A DNA stretch of 64,000 bases from Acetatifactor sp. (lineage in GTDB: Bacteria; Bacillota; Clostridia; Lachnospirales; Lachnospiraceae): assembly GCA_024693365.1 (NCBI GenBank), contig JAILLF010000058.1:55529-119528 (forward strand). The letters run 5' to 3'. The notes beneath the pieces were generated by a model. It worked only from the letters and a program-made list of their open reading frames with translations. It searched no databases and was not told where the DNA came from. The translations under genes and the position numbers were made by a program. Shown here piece by piece: positions 26,848-35,149 of this stretch. How positions within the stretch are numbered: the first letter of the stretch is position 1; every line of letters begins with the position of its first letter.

Positions 26848-27453
26848 ATGAACGCTAAGTTTTTTGAACTGAAAAAAGAAAAACAGGACAGAATGATCAA
26901 CGCGGCACTGAAGGTGTTTGCCATCAACGGGTACCGCCATGCGAGCACGGATGACGTGGTGAAGGAAGCGGGGATCAGCAAAGGACTGTTGTTCCATTAT
27001 TTTGAGAATAAACTGGGTGTCTACCAGTTTGCATATGATTACAGCGTAAGATACATGTCTCTGGAGCTCAGCACCTTTGTGGGCAACAAAGAGCGCGATC
27101 TGTTCGAGATCGTGAAGCAGATCCAGTCTGCGCGCCTGGACGCGATGAAGGGCTACCCCTACATGCAACAGTTCCTGACGAGAAGCTCCTATGAGGATGC
27201 AAACGAGGTACTGTTTGTCATCGGGCAGCGAAAGGACATTTTGGATAATGCGTATCAGGACATTTACCGCCGCATCAATTTCAATTCCCTGCCGCACGGA
27301 AATGACGGGCGCCTTCTGTTTCAGCTGATGAACCATGCGGCGGAAGGTTTGATCCAGGAGCATTTTCAAGACGGTTCCTTTCAGGCGGACATGGTGCTGG
27401 CAGAAGTGTTGCAGTATGTTGCGGTCATCAAAAAAATGGTATTTTCGAGATAA
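26848..27453 (+). CDS. TetR/AcrR-family transcriptional regulator
   Basis: A 201-residue TetR-type repressor. The N-terminal helix-turn-helix (RMINAALKVFAINGYRHAST followed by DDVVKEAGISKGLLFHYFEN) is canonical; the remaining 150 residues are a helical ligand-binding and dimer domain. GGGAG precedes the ATG. It is divergent from the Ala-rich protein at 26137-26658 and convergent with the esterase at 27498-28490. Its targets are not evident; no clear TetR dyad was found in the 190-bp divergent region. Confidence 0.9.
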   Translation: MNAKFFELKKEKQDRMINAALKVFAINGYRHASTDDVVKEAGISKGLLFHYFENKLGVYQFAYDYSVRYMSLELSTFVGNKERDLFEIVKQIQSARLDAMKGYPYMQQFLTRSSYEDANEVLFVIGQRKDILDNAYQDIYRRINFNSLPHGNDGRLLFQLMNHAAEGLIQEHFQDGSFQADMVLAEVLQYVAVIKKMVFSR

Positions 27454-27487
27454 AGACTCCCCATGTATTAATGCATGGGGAGTCTTT
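27452..27487 (+). terminator. Bidirectional intrinsic terminator
   Basis: AAAGACTCCCCATG (27452-27465) pairs perfectly with CATGGGGAGTCTTT (27474-27487). It overlaps the end of the tetR gene and serves both this gene and the convergent esterase gene. Confidence 0.92.
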
Positions 27488-27497
27488 ACTTTGCGTA

Positions 27498-28490
27498 TTA
27501 CAGGAATCGCTCAAACCAGATGCGAGAGAGTTCTACCCAGGTGTTTACGTCGGCAAATGGATTGGTGGTTGGCTTCGGAAAGGAGGGAGGTGCCTGATTG
27601 GAAGCCTTTGGTGCAAAGAATTGTTGCATCAGTTCTTCCTTGCGCCGGGGATTCATGTTGACGGCAGTGTCATTTTTGACGTGCTCCAGGGCAAGCCAAA
27701 CCTGTTCCTGGACGTATTCCCCGCCGTGCCAGCCGGAGAACAGTTCCATGCTCGCGGTGGACAGTCCATGATAGCCATGGGGATATACATACTGACAATA
27801 GGGAATCCCCTTTTCCTTCAAGGCTTTTGCAAATAGATAGGTGTTTTCCACGGGAACCAGGTTATCCTCCACGGTCTGCCACAGGAAGCAGGGAGGCGTG
27901 TTCTCTTTCACCTGTTTTTCAATGGAAAAGTATTCCAGTTCTTCTTCGGAAGGCTCCGTGCCAAGAAGTGCCTGCATGGAGAATACGTGGGTGTATTCTC
28001 CGGAGGTGATCACGGGATAACCAAAGATTGCCGCGTCAGGGCGGTTGGAGATGGCATTCAGCTCAGGATCGAGATCGGTGACGTCCTCGAAATGCGTGCA
28101 CAGACTTCCGCACACGTGACCGCCGGCGGAAAATCCGCAGATCAAAAGCTTTGCAGGGTCTAAATGGTATTCACCGGCATTTTTCCGGATCAATCGCACG
28201 GCCCTGGAGAGATCTGACATAGGCTGTTTCTTCAGCGGCACGCACATGGTAATGTCGTTGGTGTAGGTTAATACAAAGGCGTTTAATCCCATGCGATAGT
28301 ATTCCATGGCAACCAGCTCTCCCTCGTGAGGTGCCAGCATGCAGTATCCGCCGCCGGGAACGACGATCATGCATTTGCGTACGCTTTCGTCTTCGTCATG
28401 CAGAAAGGCGCGCACGTTGGGCATGAAGCCATAGGCTGCGGCATAGTCGTATTCTCCTGGTTTCCAAAGATCGAGTCGAAATGTTTTCAT
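27498..28490 (-). CDS. Alpha/beta-hydrolase, carbohydrate-esterase-like
   Basis: A 330-residue cytoplasmic serine hydrolase of the BD-FAE/acetylesterase type. The oxyanion-loop motif is PGGGYC (residues 45-50), the nucleophile is S121 in GFSAGGH, the acid is D209 in TVEDNLVP and the histidine is in PHGYHG (238-241). No signal peptide is present, so substrates would be imported acetylated or otherwise esterified sugars. A C-terminal extension of about 65 residues (from PRRKEELMQQF) is extra to the core. TTGGAGAAC precedes the start. The xylanase and GH31 loci nearby fit a role in removing ester groups from hemicellulose fragments, but this is inference. Confidence 0.85.
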   Translation of the reverse strand: MKTFRLDLWKPGEYDYAAAYGFMPNVRAFLHDEDESVRKCMIVVPGGGYCMLAPHEGELVAMEYYRMGLNAFVLTYTNDITMCVPLKKQPMSDLSRAVRLIRKNAGEYHLDPAKLLICGFSAGGHVCGSLCTHFEDVTDLDPELNAISNRPDAAIFGYPVITSGEYTHVFSMQALLGTEPSEEELEYFSIEKQVKENTPPCFLWQTVEDNLVPVENTYLFAKALKEKGIPYCQYVYPHGYHGLSTASMELFSGWHGGEYVQEQVWLALEHVKNDTAVNMNPRRKEELMQQFFAPKASNQAPPSFPKPTTNPFADVNTWVELSRIWFERFL

Positions 28491-28514
28491 ATATGTTCTC
28501 CAATCTATTATTCT

Positions 28515-28729
28515 CCAAGCTTATTCGCAGGCAGCTTCGCTGCCTTTTACATTATGTCCAAGCTCATTCGCAGGCAGCTTCGCCGTCTTTTACATTATGT
28601 CCAAGCTCATTCGCAGGCAGCTTCGCTGCCTTTTGCATTATGTCCGAGCTCATTCGCAGGCAGCTTCGCTGCCTTTTGCATTATGTCCAAGCGCATTCGC
28701 AGGCAGCTTCGCTGCCTTGCTCATGATTT
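28515..28729. repeat. Five-unit 43-bp tandem repeat, each unit with a terminator-like hairpin
   Basis: Units begin at 28515, 28558, 28601, 28644 and 28687. Each holds the perfect hairpin GGCAGC-TTC-GCTGCC (one unit has changes, CGCCGTC) followed by TTTT on the plus strand in the first four units, and a common CCAAGCTCATTCGCA lead. A sixth, different hairpin (ATTTGGC-TTC-GCCAAAT) follows at about 28731-28747. The repeats fill most of the 324-bp gap between two minus-strand genes. Units are nearly identical, without unique spacers, so this is not a CRISPR array. Confidence 0.9.
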
Positions 28730-28746
28730 GGCTTCGCCAAATACGT

Positions 28747-28799
28747 AACGATAAAATTGGCCTTATGAATGCAAGCATTCAACGGCCTCTTTTATCGTT
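28747..28799 (-). terminator. Terminator-like hairpin downstream of the Cys-rich protein gene
   Basis: AACGATAAAA (28747-28756) pairs perfectly with TTTTATCGTT (28790-28799), with inner GGCC/GGCC and GAATGC/GCATTC stems. It is symmetric, so it could act on both strands; on the minus strand it closes the 28815-29582 gene. Confidence 0.75.
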
Positions 28800-28814
28800 G
28801 CGTGCTTGGACTCA

Positions 28815-29582
28815 TTACTTTTTCATCTTGTAAGGGCCGTCGGCGGGGTAACCGCCCTTTAATTTCTGCATGCCACGCTGGATGGCATCCTTGGAGTTTT
28901 TCCAGTCGGCGCCGGCATTCTGGTAGTCAAACATTTCTACCATCCACGCCACGTCCTCGGAGACGCGTTCCAAGTTCTTTTCCATGAGGGGAAGCACCAT
29001 GGCATAAAATTCCGATTTCTCCTTGTCGCCGAGCTTTAGCTCCGCCGCGTCGCAAAGATCACCAAAGTGGCTTAAGCAAAAGCCTTTGCTGTCTTTGATC
29101 TTATCCCGGAAGACGTCATCCTGTTTGTAGAGATAAAAAAACGTGTCCATATAGCGCTCGTAGGTATCCTGAAAATGTTTACATACGTAACAGGATGCTT
29201 CCTTTTTTTGTACCCAGCTTCCAAAAGAGGAGACGGGAACGTCTCCCTTCGGACGCATGAGCTTCTCCTTAAAGGAAAGCTTTCCTGGTGCAAAGCCTCT
29301 TGCCTGCTCCTTGAATTCATTGATGATCCTGCGATAGTGCGTCTTTAAAATCCAGGCGTTTCCAAGCGTGTTTCCATAGTCAAACATTTTTTGGAAATGC
29401 GTGCGGCAAAAACCAGCCTTATCCGTCATGTCGCGCACGTCCGCCTCCATGTAGGAAGCGCTGCTGCCAAGTACAAAATCAATGAGATCCTGCTCTACGG
29501 CACGCTCGATAAAGCAAAAGGGACATTCATCCTTTGCGTCTATGGCATCATTTAAGGGGATGGTGTAAAGTTGTTCTTTCAT
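28815..29582 (-). CDS. Cysteine-rich protein of unknown function (DUF6062-like)
   Basis: A 255-residue cytoplasmic protein with two repeated cysteine/histidine sets: CPFC then GFCRTHF in the first half, and CYVC then GFCLSHF in the second. This suggests two internal repeats, each forming a metal site (zinc or iron-sulfur). The rest is helical and rich in aromatic residues. From memory it fits the DUF6062 family of Clostridia; no function is known to me. AAAAGGAGGCC is the ribosome-binding site. There is no operon partner: repeats lie downstream and the nuclease-like gene ends 164 bp upstream. Confidence 0.82.
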   Translation of the reverse strand: MKEQLYTIPLNDAIDAKDECPFCFIERAVEQDLIDFVLGSSASYMEADVRDMTDKAGFCRTHFQKMFDYGNTLGNAWILKTHYRRIINEFKEQARGFAPGKLSFKEKLMRPKGDVPVSSFGSWVQKKEASCYVCKHFQDTYERYMDTFFYLYKQDDVFRDKIKDSKGFCLSHFGDLCDAAELKLGDKEKSEFYAMVLPLMEKNLERVSEDVAWMVEMFDYQNAGADWKNSKDAIQRGMQKLKGGYPADGPYKMKK

Positions 29583-29746
29583 GGGAGAGGCCTCCTTTTA
29601 GTGACAATCAAATCGGGATGCGAAAGGACTGCTTCCCATGGATTTATTGTAAAGGATGTATGGGGAAAAAGCAAGATAATCCGCATGCGCACACTCCCGC
29701 AAACTCTTTTTTCGGAACCGCAATACGGTACGTCGCGAGCGATTCT

Positions 29747-30634
29747 TTACGTTAAATAGGTGCGGATCTTGCTTTCAATGATTTTTACATCAAAAGGCAT
29801 TGTTTCTGATTCCATGGAGACAATTAGGTTTTTTCCGACGTAAAGGCCATTTTGCTCATACAACGAAATCTTTTTCAAGCTCTTTACCGCATATTCTGAA
29901 TTTGAAATCATGCCCAAATGTTCCCAATAGAAAGTTTTTCTGTTTCTTACGTTTAGTACGATAAAATCAGGATATGCTTTGTATCCATTATCTAAAATCA
30001 ATTCAGGTTCATATTGGTATGGCACGTGATATTGAGAAAAAAGGTCCGCTATGATTTTTTCTGATTTAGAGCGTACGTTTTCTCCTAAAGTTGTTTGATA
30101 GAGTATTTCTGCGGGATACGTGTTTTGATTCCCCGGATGCTTTTCGCGCCAAGCTTTAACAAAGGCTTCTTCTGGAAGAATTAATGGATTTATGATTTCT
30201 TGTTTTGCTTTGGAGTAGTTGTTATATATTTTTTCAATGCCTTCTATGTCGTATTTCTTCAGAAATTTTTGAAGCGTATCTTTTAATTTGCAAATTTTTT
30301 CAAAGGCTTTCGTATCATACTCCGCTTGTGCCGATTCAATAATCTGTTGCAGTTCTGATACCTTTGCATAGCGCTTTTTATGGCTTTTGGGATCCCGAAA
30401 ATAGTATTGCTTGCATCCGTTACTGCTTGACACCTGAATCCGTTCTCTGCCAGGTAAACCTGTTATTTCCCGGTTTCCCGCATGCCCATTGCCGGCCATC
30501 ATAACCTTCTCCATCTCTTCACTTAAAATATTCAGTTGTTCTAATTGTGTCATCAGCTCTTCTCTGTAAACATCCTTTGTAAATCCATAATTCCTTATGG
30601 CTTCTAATGCTGACTTGTTCAATCGTTTCTTCAT
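29747..30634 (-). CDS. PD-(D/E)XK nuclease-like protein behind a tandem hairpin array
   Basis: A 295-residue protein. The first 160 residues are helical and charged, with a short RERIQVSSSNGCKQYYFRDP segment that looks like an RNA- or DNA-binding beta unit. The C-terminal half (about 180-290) has a PD-(D/E)XK-like pattern: E192 in RSKSE, D223 in YPDF, E238-H239 in FYWEHLGM, then a KKISLYEQNG helix. Such domains cut nucleic acids, but here catalysis is inferred from motifs only. The ribosome-binding site GGAGGTG precedes ATG 30634. No recognisable partner gene is adjacent. The 10-unit repeat array begins 45 bp upstream on the same transcript side. Base composition is more AT-rich than its neighbours, suggesting acquisition. 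Confidence 0.8.
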   Translation of the reverse strand: MKKRLNKSALEAIRNYGFTKDVYREELMTQLEQLNILSEEMEKVMMAGNGHAGNREITGLPGRERIQVSSSNGCKQYYFRDPKSHKKRYAKVSELQQIIESAQAEYDTKAFEKICKLKDTLQKFLKKYDIEGIEKIYNNYSKAKQEIINPLILPEEAFVKAWREKHPGNQNTYPAEILYQTTLGENVRSKSEKIIADLFSQYHVPYQYEPELILDNGYKAYPDFIVLNVRNRKTFYWEHLGMISNSEYAVKSLKKISLYEQNGLYVGKNLIVSMESETMPFDVKIIESKIRTYLT

Positions 30635-30678
30635 GTTTCACCTCCGTTGTTTCATTTCACCTCATTTTTTTGAATCGG

Positions 30679-31208
30679 TACGGGTACGATTGTCGATTTG
30701 GCAGTTCTGCCCGTAGTCCTTGAAAACCTGCTACGGGTATAATTGCCGTTTCGGCAGTTTTGCCCGTAGCCTTTGAAAACCTGCTACGGGTATAATTGCA
30801 GTTTTGGCATTTCTGCCCGTAGCCTTTGAAAACCTGCTACGGGCACAATTGCAGTTTTGGCAGTTCTGCCCGTAGCCTTTGAAAACCTGCTACGGGCACA
30901 ATTGCAGTTTTGGCATTTCTGCCCGTAGTCCTTGAAAACCTGCTACGGGTATAATTGCCGTTTCGGCAGTTCTGCCCGTAGCCTTTGAAAACCTGCTACG
31001 GGTATAATTGCCGTTTCGGCAGTTTTGCCCGTAGTCTTTGAAAACCTGCTACGGGCACAATTGCCGATTTGGCATTTCTGCCCGTAGCCTTTGAAAACCT
31101 GCTACGGGTACAATTGCCGTTTCGGCAGTTTTGCCCGTAGTCTTTGAACACCTGCTACGGGCACAATTGCCGATTTGGCATTTCTGCCCGTAGCCCCTTA
31201 AACGACAT
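30679..31208 (-). repeat. Ten-unit 53-bp tandem array of hairpin repeats
   Basis: Units begin at 30679 and every 53 bp to 31156. Each holds TACGGG ... CCCGTA, extendable to 9 bp as CTACGGGCA/TGCCCGTAG, with an inner stem such as GCCG-TTT-CGGC. Units are joined by the nearly constant CCTTTGAAAACCTGC. Differences between units fall at a few positions, and stem changes stay paired (GGGCA or GGGTA opposite TGCCC, by G-C or G-U). Variant types are shuffled along the array. No unit has a unique spacer. It sits between the nuclease-like gene start (30634) and a minus-strand promoter candidate (31363-31391), so it may be a transcribed leader. The stretch 31209-31360 holds no gene I can support. Confidence 0.95.
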
Positions 31209-31362
31209 GACCACGACAAAACGTCAGTAATCCTTTGGGATGCCGTAATTGCAGGAGAATTAAAAGGAAAATCAGGAAACGTAGAGAATCAGACAATCGA
31301 AAATAAAAAGATATGTAAGATTTAAATATCTGAGCTTTTCAAACTCAAATCCTTCACGTAAT

Positions 31363-31391
31363 ACTTTATTCTCAAAATAAGGTTTTGTCAA
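31363..31391 (-). promoter_or_regulatory. Candidate minus-strand promoter for the repeat array and nuclease-like gene
   Basis: On the minus strand, TTGACA (31391-31386), 17-bp spacer, TAAAGT (31368-31363). It would direct transcription through the repeat array into the nuclease-like gene. Confidence 0.5.
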
Positions 31392-31393
31392 TT

Positions 31394-31490
31394 GCCATGC
31401 AAAAAACAGTAAAATTTAATGCAACGTAAAGACGGTAAATTTATTGCAACGTAAAGACGGTATAATTTATGCCATGCAAAGACTGGAAAA
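31394..31490 (+). repeat. Iteron-like direct repeats upstream of the GH31 gene
   Basis: Four imperfect repeats start at about 31394, 31421, 31446 and 31471, spaced 25-27 bp. The middle two share GCAACGTAAAGACGGTA and the outer two begin GCCATGCAAA. A TATAAT at 31461-31466 lies in the third repeat. The regular spacing near a sugar-enzyme gene fits regulator sites but could also be a decayed tandem duplication. Confidence 0.6.
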
Positions 31491-31623
31491 CACACTTTTG
31501 TGAATGCTAAGTTTGTGATATGATGTTTTTGAAAGTGGTGGCTGGAATTCCTGCCACGTTGGCGGAAGCAATTTGGCATTCGATCTTTTGAAGTGACGAA
31601 TGGCCATGGATGGGAGGAGAAGC

Positions 31624-34071
31624 ATGTTATACTGCACGCCATGCAAAAGCAAAAAGATTATAAACGCGTGGAGAGAGGAAGACTGTCTTTGGTTGAAGCT
31701 TGAATGCGGTCTTCAGAAGCTTGCGCCGGTCGGGGAGGGGATCCTCCGCATTCTGTATACGGAAAAAGAGGGATTTTCTCTTGATGAAAAACCGGGAATC
31801 CTTGGGCAGAAACCCTTCCCGGAATGGACATATGAGGTGTCGGAGCACTTGGTGACGCTTCGGATGAAGGGACTCACAACAAAAATCGATCGTGAGACAA
31901 ACCAGTTCCGCTATTATGACGAGCAGGGTAAGCTACTGCTTGCTGACCGCGCGGAACGAAGCAAGGAACTGGAGGAATATCCTATTTTCCGCATGGATGA
32001 CAAGACTGCTGAGAAAGAATTTGTGGACACACCGGACGGACGCAAGGAGATTATCAGGTCTGCCGCGAAGATTCAGATTGGAACGGCCTATCACGCAAGG
32101 ATGCATCTGTGCTTTGACGACGAAGCCCTGTATGGGCTTGGACAACATGAGGAAGGATATGGTTCGCTTCGGGGAAAACGGGTTTACTTGCATCAGGCGA
32201 ACCGGAGAATCGCCATACCCTTGTTGACTTCGACAAAGGGATACGGCATCCTGTGGAATACTTACGCGCCCGCCATTTTTAACGATACGGAGGAGGGAAC
32301 TTATCTCTACTCTGAGGCGGATCCGGAGATGGACTTCTTTTTTATCAACGGTGCGGTGCTCGCCGGCAGGGATCGTGCCATGGAGGGCGTGATCCGCGGT
32401 TACCGCATGCTTACGGGCAAGGCGACGTTGCTGCCCAAGTGGGCCTATGGTTACGTACAGTCCCAGGAGCGCTATGAAACGCAGGAGGAGATCTTAAGCG
32501 TCGTGCAAGAGTATCGAAAGCGCGGCATTGGCCTTGACTGCATCGTCTTGGACTGGTGCTCCTGGCCAGAGGGACAGTGGGGCCAGAAGAGCTTTGACAC
32601 TGATCGCTTTCCGGATGCCCTGGCCATGACGGAAAAGCTTCATGAGGAACACGTGCACTTTATGATTTCCATATGGCCGAATCTGACGGAAGGAACGGAA
32701 AACTACGAGGAATTCCGCGAAAAGGGACTGCTTCTTCTAGGCATTAACAATTATAACCCGTTGCTTTCGGAGGGCAGGAAAACCTATTGGAAGCAGACTG
32801 AGCGAGGCCTTTTTAGACATGGCGTGGATGCCTGGTGGTGCGACAATAGCGAACCCTTTACGCCAGAGTGGAATCATCTTGTCAGACCTGAGAATTCAAA
32901 GAGCCAAGAGGAATATCAGGATGTGGCGTCAAAGCATTTGCCCGCCACAATGACAAACGCCTATGGTTTTTATCATGCACAGGCGATTTATGAGGGACAG
33001 AGGGGATACTATGCGAACCTTAAGGCGGCGGGATTGAGTGAGGGCAGGGAGCAGACCGGCCTTGCGGAATTAGGTAAGGGCGCGGTGAAAGAGAAGCGCG
33101 TGGTGAATCTGACGCGAAGTGGATATCTTGGGCAGCAGCGTTTTGGGACAATCCTTTGGTCCGGAGACATTTCTGCGTCCTGGGAGACCCTGCGCCGGCA
33201 GATCGCCGCAGGACTACATTTTTGCGCGAGCGGTCTGCCGTATTGGACGGTGGACGTGGGGGCGTTCTTTGTAAAGAAAGGGTTGCAGTGGTTCTGGGAT
33301 GGTAAGTATGACGGGGGGGCCAAGGATCCCGCGTACTGTGAGCTCTTTACCAGATGGTTTCAGTGGGGAGCATTTCTTCCCGTGTTTCGCGTGCACGGCA
33401 CGGATTTCCGCCGTGAGCTCTGGGAGTTTGACCATCCGGAGGCGCCTTTTTATCAGGCACTGATTAACGCCAACCGCCTGCGCTATGAACTTATGCCCTA
33501 CGTATATTCTCTTGCCGGAAGAACCTGGGCCTTTGATGAAACGATCATAAAGCCTCTGGCTTATGGGTTTGCCGAGGATCGCGAGGTCTGGGGGATCATG
33601 GATCAATATCTTTTCGGAGATGCCATGATGATCTGCCCGGTGACGGAACCATTTTATTTTGGCAGTGACGGGAAAAGGAATGCAGGTGACAGATGTGTCA
33701 GAAAGGTATATCTTCCGAAGGGCTGCGGCTGGTTTGATTATTGGAGTGAGGCATATTACGAGGGTGGCCAGTGGATCCTGACGGATGCGCCGCTGGAGAG
33801 GATTCCCGTCTTTGTCAGATCGGGTTCCATCCTTCCCAAGAAGGCGTTTGCGCAGTCAGTGGAAGAGCAGGGCGAGGACGTAACGCTGACAGTCTACTCC
33901 GGACGGGACGCGAGTTTTAGCCTGTACGAGGATGCTGGTGACGGCTACGACTACGAAAATGGGGAATGGGAAATGACGGAATTTACGTGGAAAGAGGATC
34001 TCCAAAAGCTACTTGTGAAGGGAAAGAAAGAGCTTTCAAAGATCCCGCTTCGGATTGTCAGACCTTTCTGA
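31624..34071 (+). CDS. Glycoside hydrolase family 31 (alpha-glucosidase or alpha-xylosidase)
   Basis: An 815-residue GH31 enzyme with an N-terminal beta-sandwich (about 1-240), a TIM-barrel catalytic domain (about 250-600) and C-terminal beta domains. The catalytic nucleophile is D407 in WWCDNSEPF and the acid/base is D515 in WSGDISASWETL. No signal peptide is present, so it acts on imported oligosaccharides. The ATG at 31624 has GGGAGGAGAAGC upstream; an in-frame ATG at 31600 has none. It lies next to an AraC regulator and an ABC sugar importer. Substrate (alpha-xylosides from xyloglucan or alpha-glucosides) cannot be decided by eye. Confidence 0.93.
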   Translation: MLYCTPCKSKKIINAWREEDCLWLKLECGLQKLAPVGEGILRILYTEKEGFSLDEKPGILGQKPFPEWTYEVSEHLVTLRMKGLTTKIDRETNQFRYYDEQGKLLLADRAERSKELEEYPIFRMDDKTAEKEFVDTPDGRKEIIRSAAKIQIGTAYHARMHLCFDDEALYGLGQHEEGYGSLRGKRVYLHQANRRIAIPLLTSTKGYGILWNTYAPAIFNDTEEGTYLYSEADPEMDFFFINGAVLAGRDRAMEGVIRGYRMLTGKATLLPKWAYGYVQSQERYETQEEILSVVQEYRKRGIGLDCIVLDWCSWPEGQWGQKSFDTDRFPDALAMTEKLHEEHVHFMISIWPNLTEGTENYEEFREKGLLLLGINNYNPLLSEGRKTYWKQTERGLFRHGVDAWWCDNSEPFTPEWNHLVRPENSKSQEEYQDVASKHLPATMTNAYGFYHAQAIYEGQRGYYANLKAAGLSEGREQTGLAELGKGAVKEKRVVNLTRSGYLGQQRFGTILWSGDISASWETLRRQIAAGLHFCASGLPYWTVDVGAFFVKKGLQWFWDGKYDGGAKDPAYCELFTRWFQWGAFLPVFRVHGTDFRRELWEFDHPEAPFYQALINANRLRYELMPYVYSLAGRTWAFDETIIKPLAYGFAEDREVWGIMDQYLFGDAMMICPVTEPFYFGSDGKRNAGDRCVRKVYLPKGCGWFDYWSEAYYEGGQWILTDAPLERIPVFVRSGSILPKKAFAQSVEEQGEDVTLTVYSGRDASFSLYEDAGDGYDYENGEWEMTEFTWKEDLQKLLVKGKKELSKIPLRIVRPF

Positions 34072-34087
34072 TCTTGGGTGTCAGCTT

Positions 34088-34906
34088 TTAGGAACGTACG
34101 CCTGCGGACATGTTGGTTCTTGGGGACGTACCTTCATATTTTACGTAGGCCCGATAGAAGGAACTGTAGTCCGTGAAACCACTTTGCAGGGCAGCGCTCA
34201 TGGCGGATTCTCCTGCCTCAATGGCCTGCTTTGCAAGGATGATGCGTTTGTAGCGCACGTAATCCATGGCGGTGTTGCCAAGGAATTTTTTGAAATTGGC
34301 ATTCAGGTTATTTTTGCTGATAAAGAAATGAGACGCAATGCTATCCAAAGACAGGTTTTCCGTCAGATGTCCATTGACGTAATTGATGATCTCTATCATT
34401 TTGTCTGGCATTTGATTGATAAACGTGGCAGGCTTTAGAACCCGCCCGAGCAGATGAATCTGCGCGAGCAGGGCCTCATTAAAGATTGGAGCCAGCATGT
34501 CCTGCACGTCCTGTGGCTGATCCTTTAACTGGTAAATGCGATAAAAAAAGTCATCCAAGTGGAAGTCTTCCGTATGTTCGTACAGAAGCTCCCGGGTTGG
34601 CTTTTTTTTGTGCGTCGGCATGATTCCGGTGAGCAGATGGCGCCGTTCCGGCAAAAGATGATCTGGTGAAATATACAGCACGTCTCTTACGTAATCCGCA
34701 CGGGAATTGACCTGAATGCCATGCATGACGCCTGGGGCAATCAGGAATAACGTATGGGGGGTGAGGGGGTAGATTTTTCCTTCCACCATGATCTCGGCAT
34801 CTCCGGAAATGAAATAATAAATTTCGTAGACGGAGTGACAGTGACCTTCGATCTGGGAGTAAATCCTTTTATCTTTTTTGTGGTATTCAACTACAGATAC
34901 TTCCAT
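34088..34906 (-). CDS. AraC-family transcriptional regulator
   Basis: A 272-residue regulator: N-terminal cupin sugar-sensing domain (GHCHSVYEIYYFISGDAEIM) and a C-terminal double helix-turn-helix (about 170-270, with LSLDSIASHFFISKNNLNAN and later GFTDYSSFYRAYVKYEGTSP). The start was chosen at ATG 34906, with AAGAGG upstream; a TTG 18 bp earlier has no ribosome-binding site. It is convergent with GH31 and divergent from the ABC operon, the usual arrangement for a local activator of sugar uptake. The ABC promoter has no good -35 box, as expected for activator-dependent genes. Confidence 0.92.
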   Translation of the reverse strand: MEVSVVEYHKKDKRIYSQIEGHCHSVYEIYYFISGDAEIMVEGKIYPLTPHTLFLIAPGVMHGIQVNSRADYVRDVLYISPDHLLPERRHLLTGIMPTHKKKPTRELLYEHTEDFHLDDFFYRIYQLKDQPQDVQDMLAPIFNEALLAQIHLLGRVLKPATFINQMPDKMIEIINYVNGHLTENLSLDSIASHFFISKNNLNANFKKFLGNTAMDYVRYKRIILAKQAIEAGESAMSAALQSGFTDYSSFYRAYVKYEGTSPRTNMSAGVRS

Positions 34907-34931
34907 GGCTTTATCCTCTTGCAAAAGTTGG

Positions 34932-34960
34932 AAAACGCCTAGAACGGTAAAGCGTTTTAC
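34932..34960. promoter_or_regulatory. Candidate LacI/CcpA-type operator in the araC-ABC intergenic region
   Basis: The near-palindrome GTAAAGCGTTTTAC (34947-34960) has the central CG typical of LacI-family and cre-like operators. It also forms part of the inverted repeat AAAACGC (34932-34938) / GCGTTTT (34952-34958). It lies in the divergent region between the AraC gene and the ABC operon. ATTTGTA direct repeats at about 34975 and 35043 could be AraC sites. Confidence 0.45.
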
Positions 34961-35149
34961 TAAATTGAACGTAAATTTGTAACCACTTTCATTTTAGGAC
35001 AAATGGATGATTTTTGCAATATTTAATTCTCTTTTTACAAAGATTTGTACTTCTGAAAATGGTATGATTCATTCAAATGACATATTTGTTTTATGGAAGG
35101 GGTTTCTTGAAAAAGAAACGTTGCCGCATTCCGAAAGGAGGAGCATTTC

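Noticed and set aside
28326..28833. Open reading frames running through the 43-bp repeats (several frames, up to 140 codons)
   Set aside because: 43 is not a multiple of 3, so stop-free frames cycle through all three phases of the same repeat; the products are simple repeats of QLRCLLHYVQAHSQAA type. There is no ribosome site or homology.
29534..29759. Small plus-strand genes of 60-73 codons between the Cys-rich and nuclease-like genes
   Set aside because: No ribosome sites, overlap with the minus-strand gene starts, and composition unlike neighbouring genes.
30679..31208. CRISPR array
   Set aside because: The whole 53-bp unit repeats; there are no unique spacers between constant repeats, and no cas genes are in the window.
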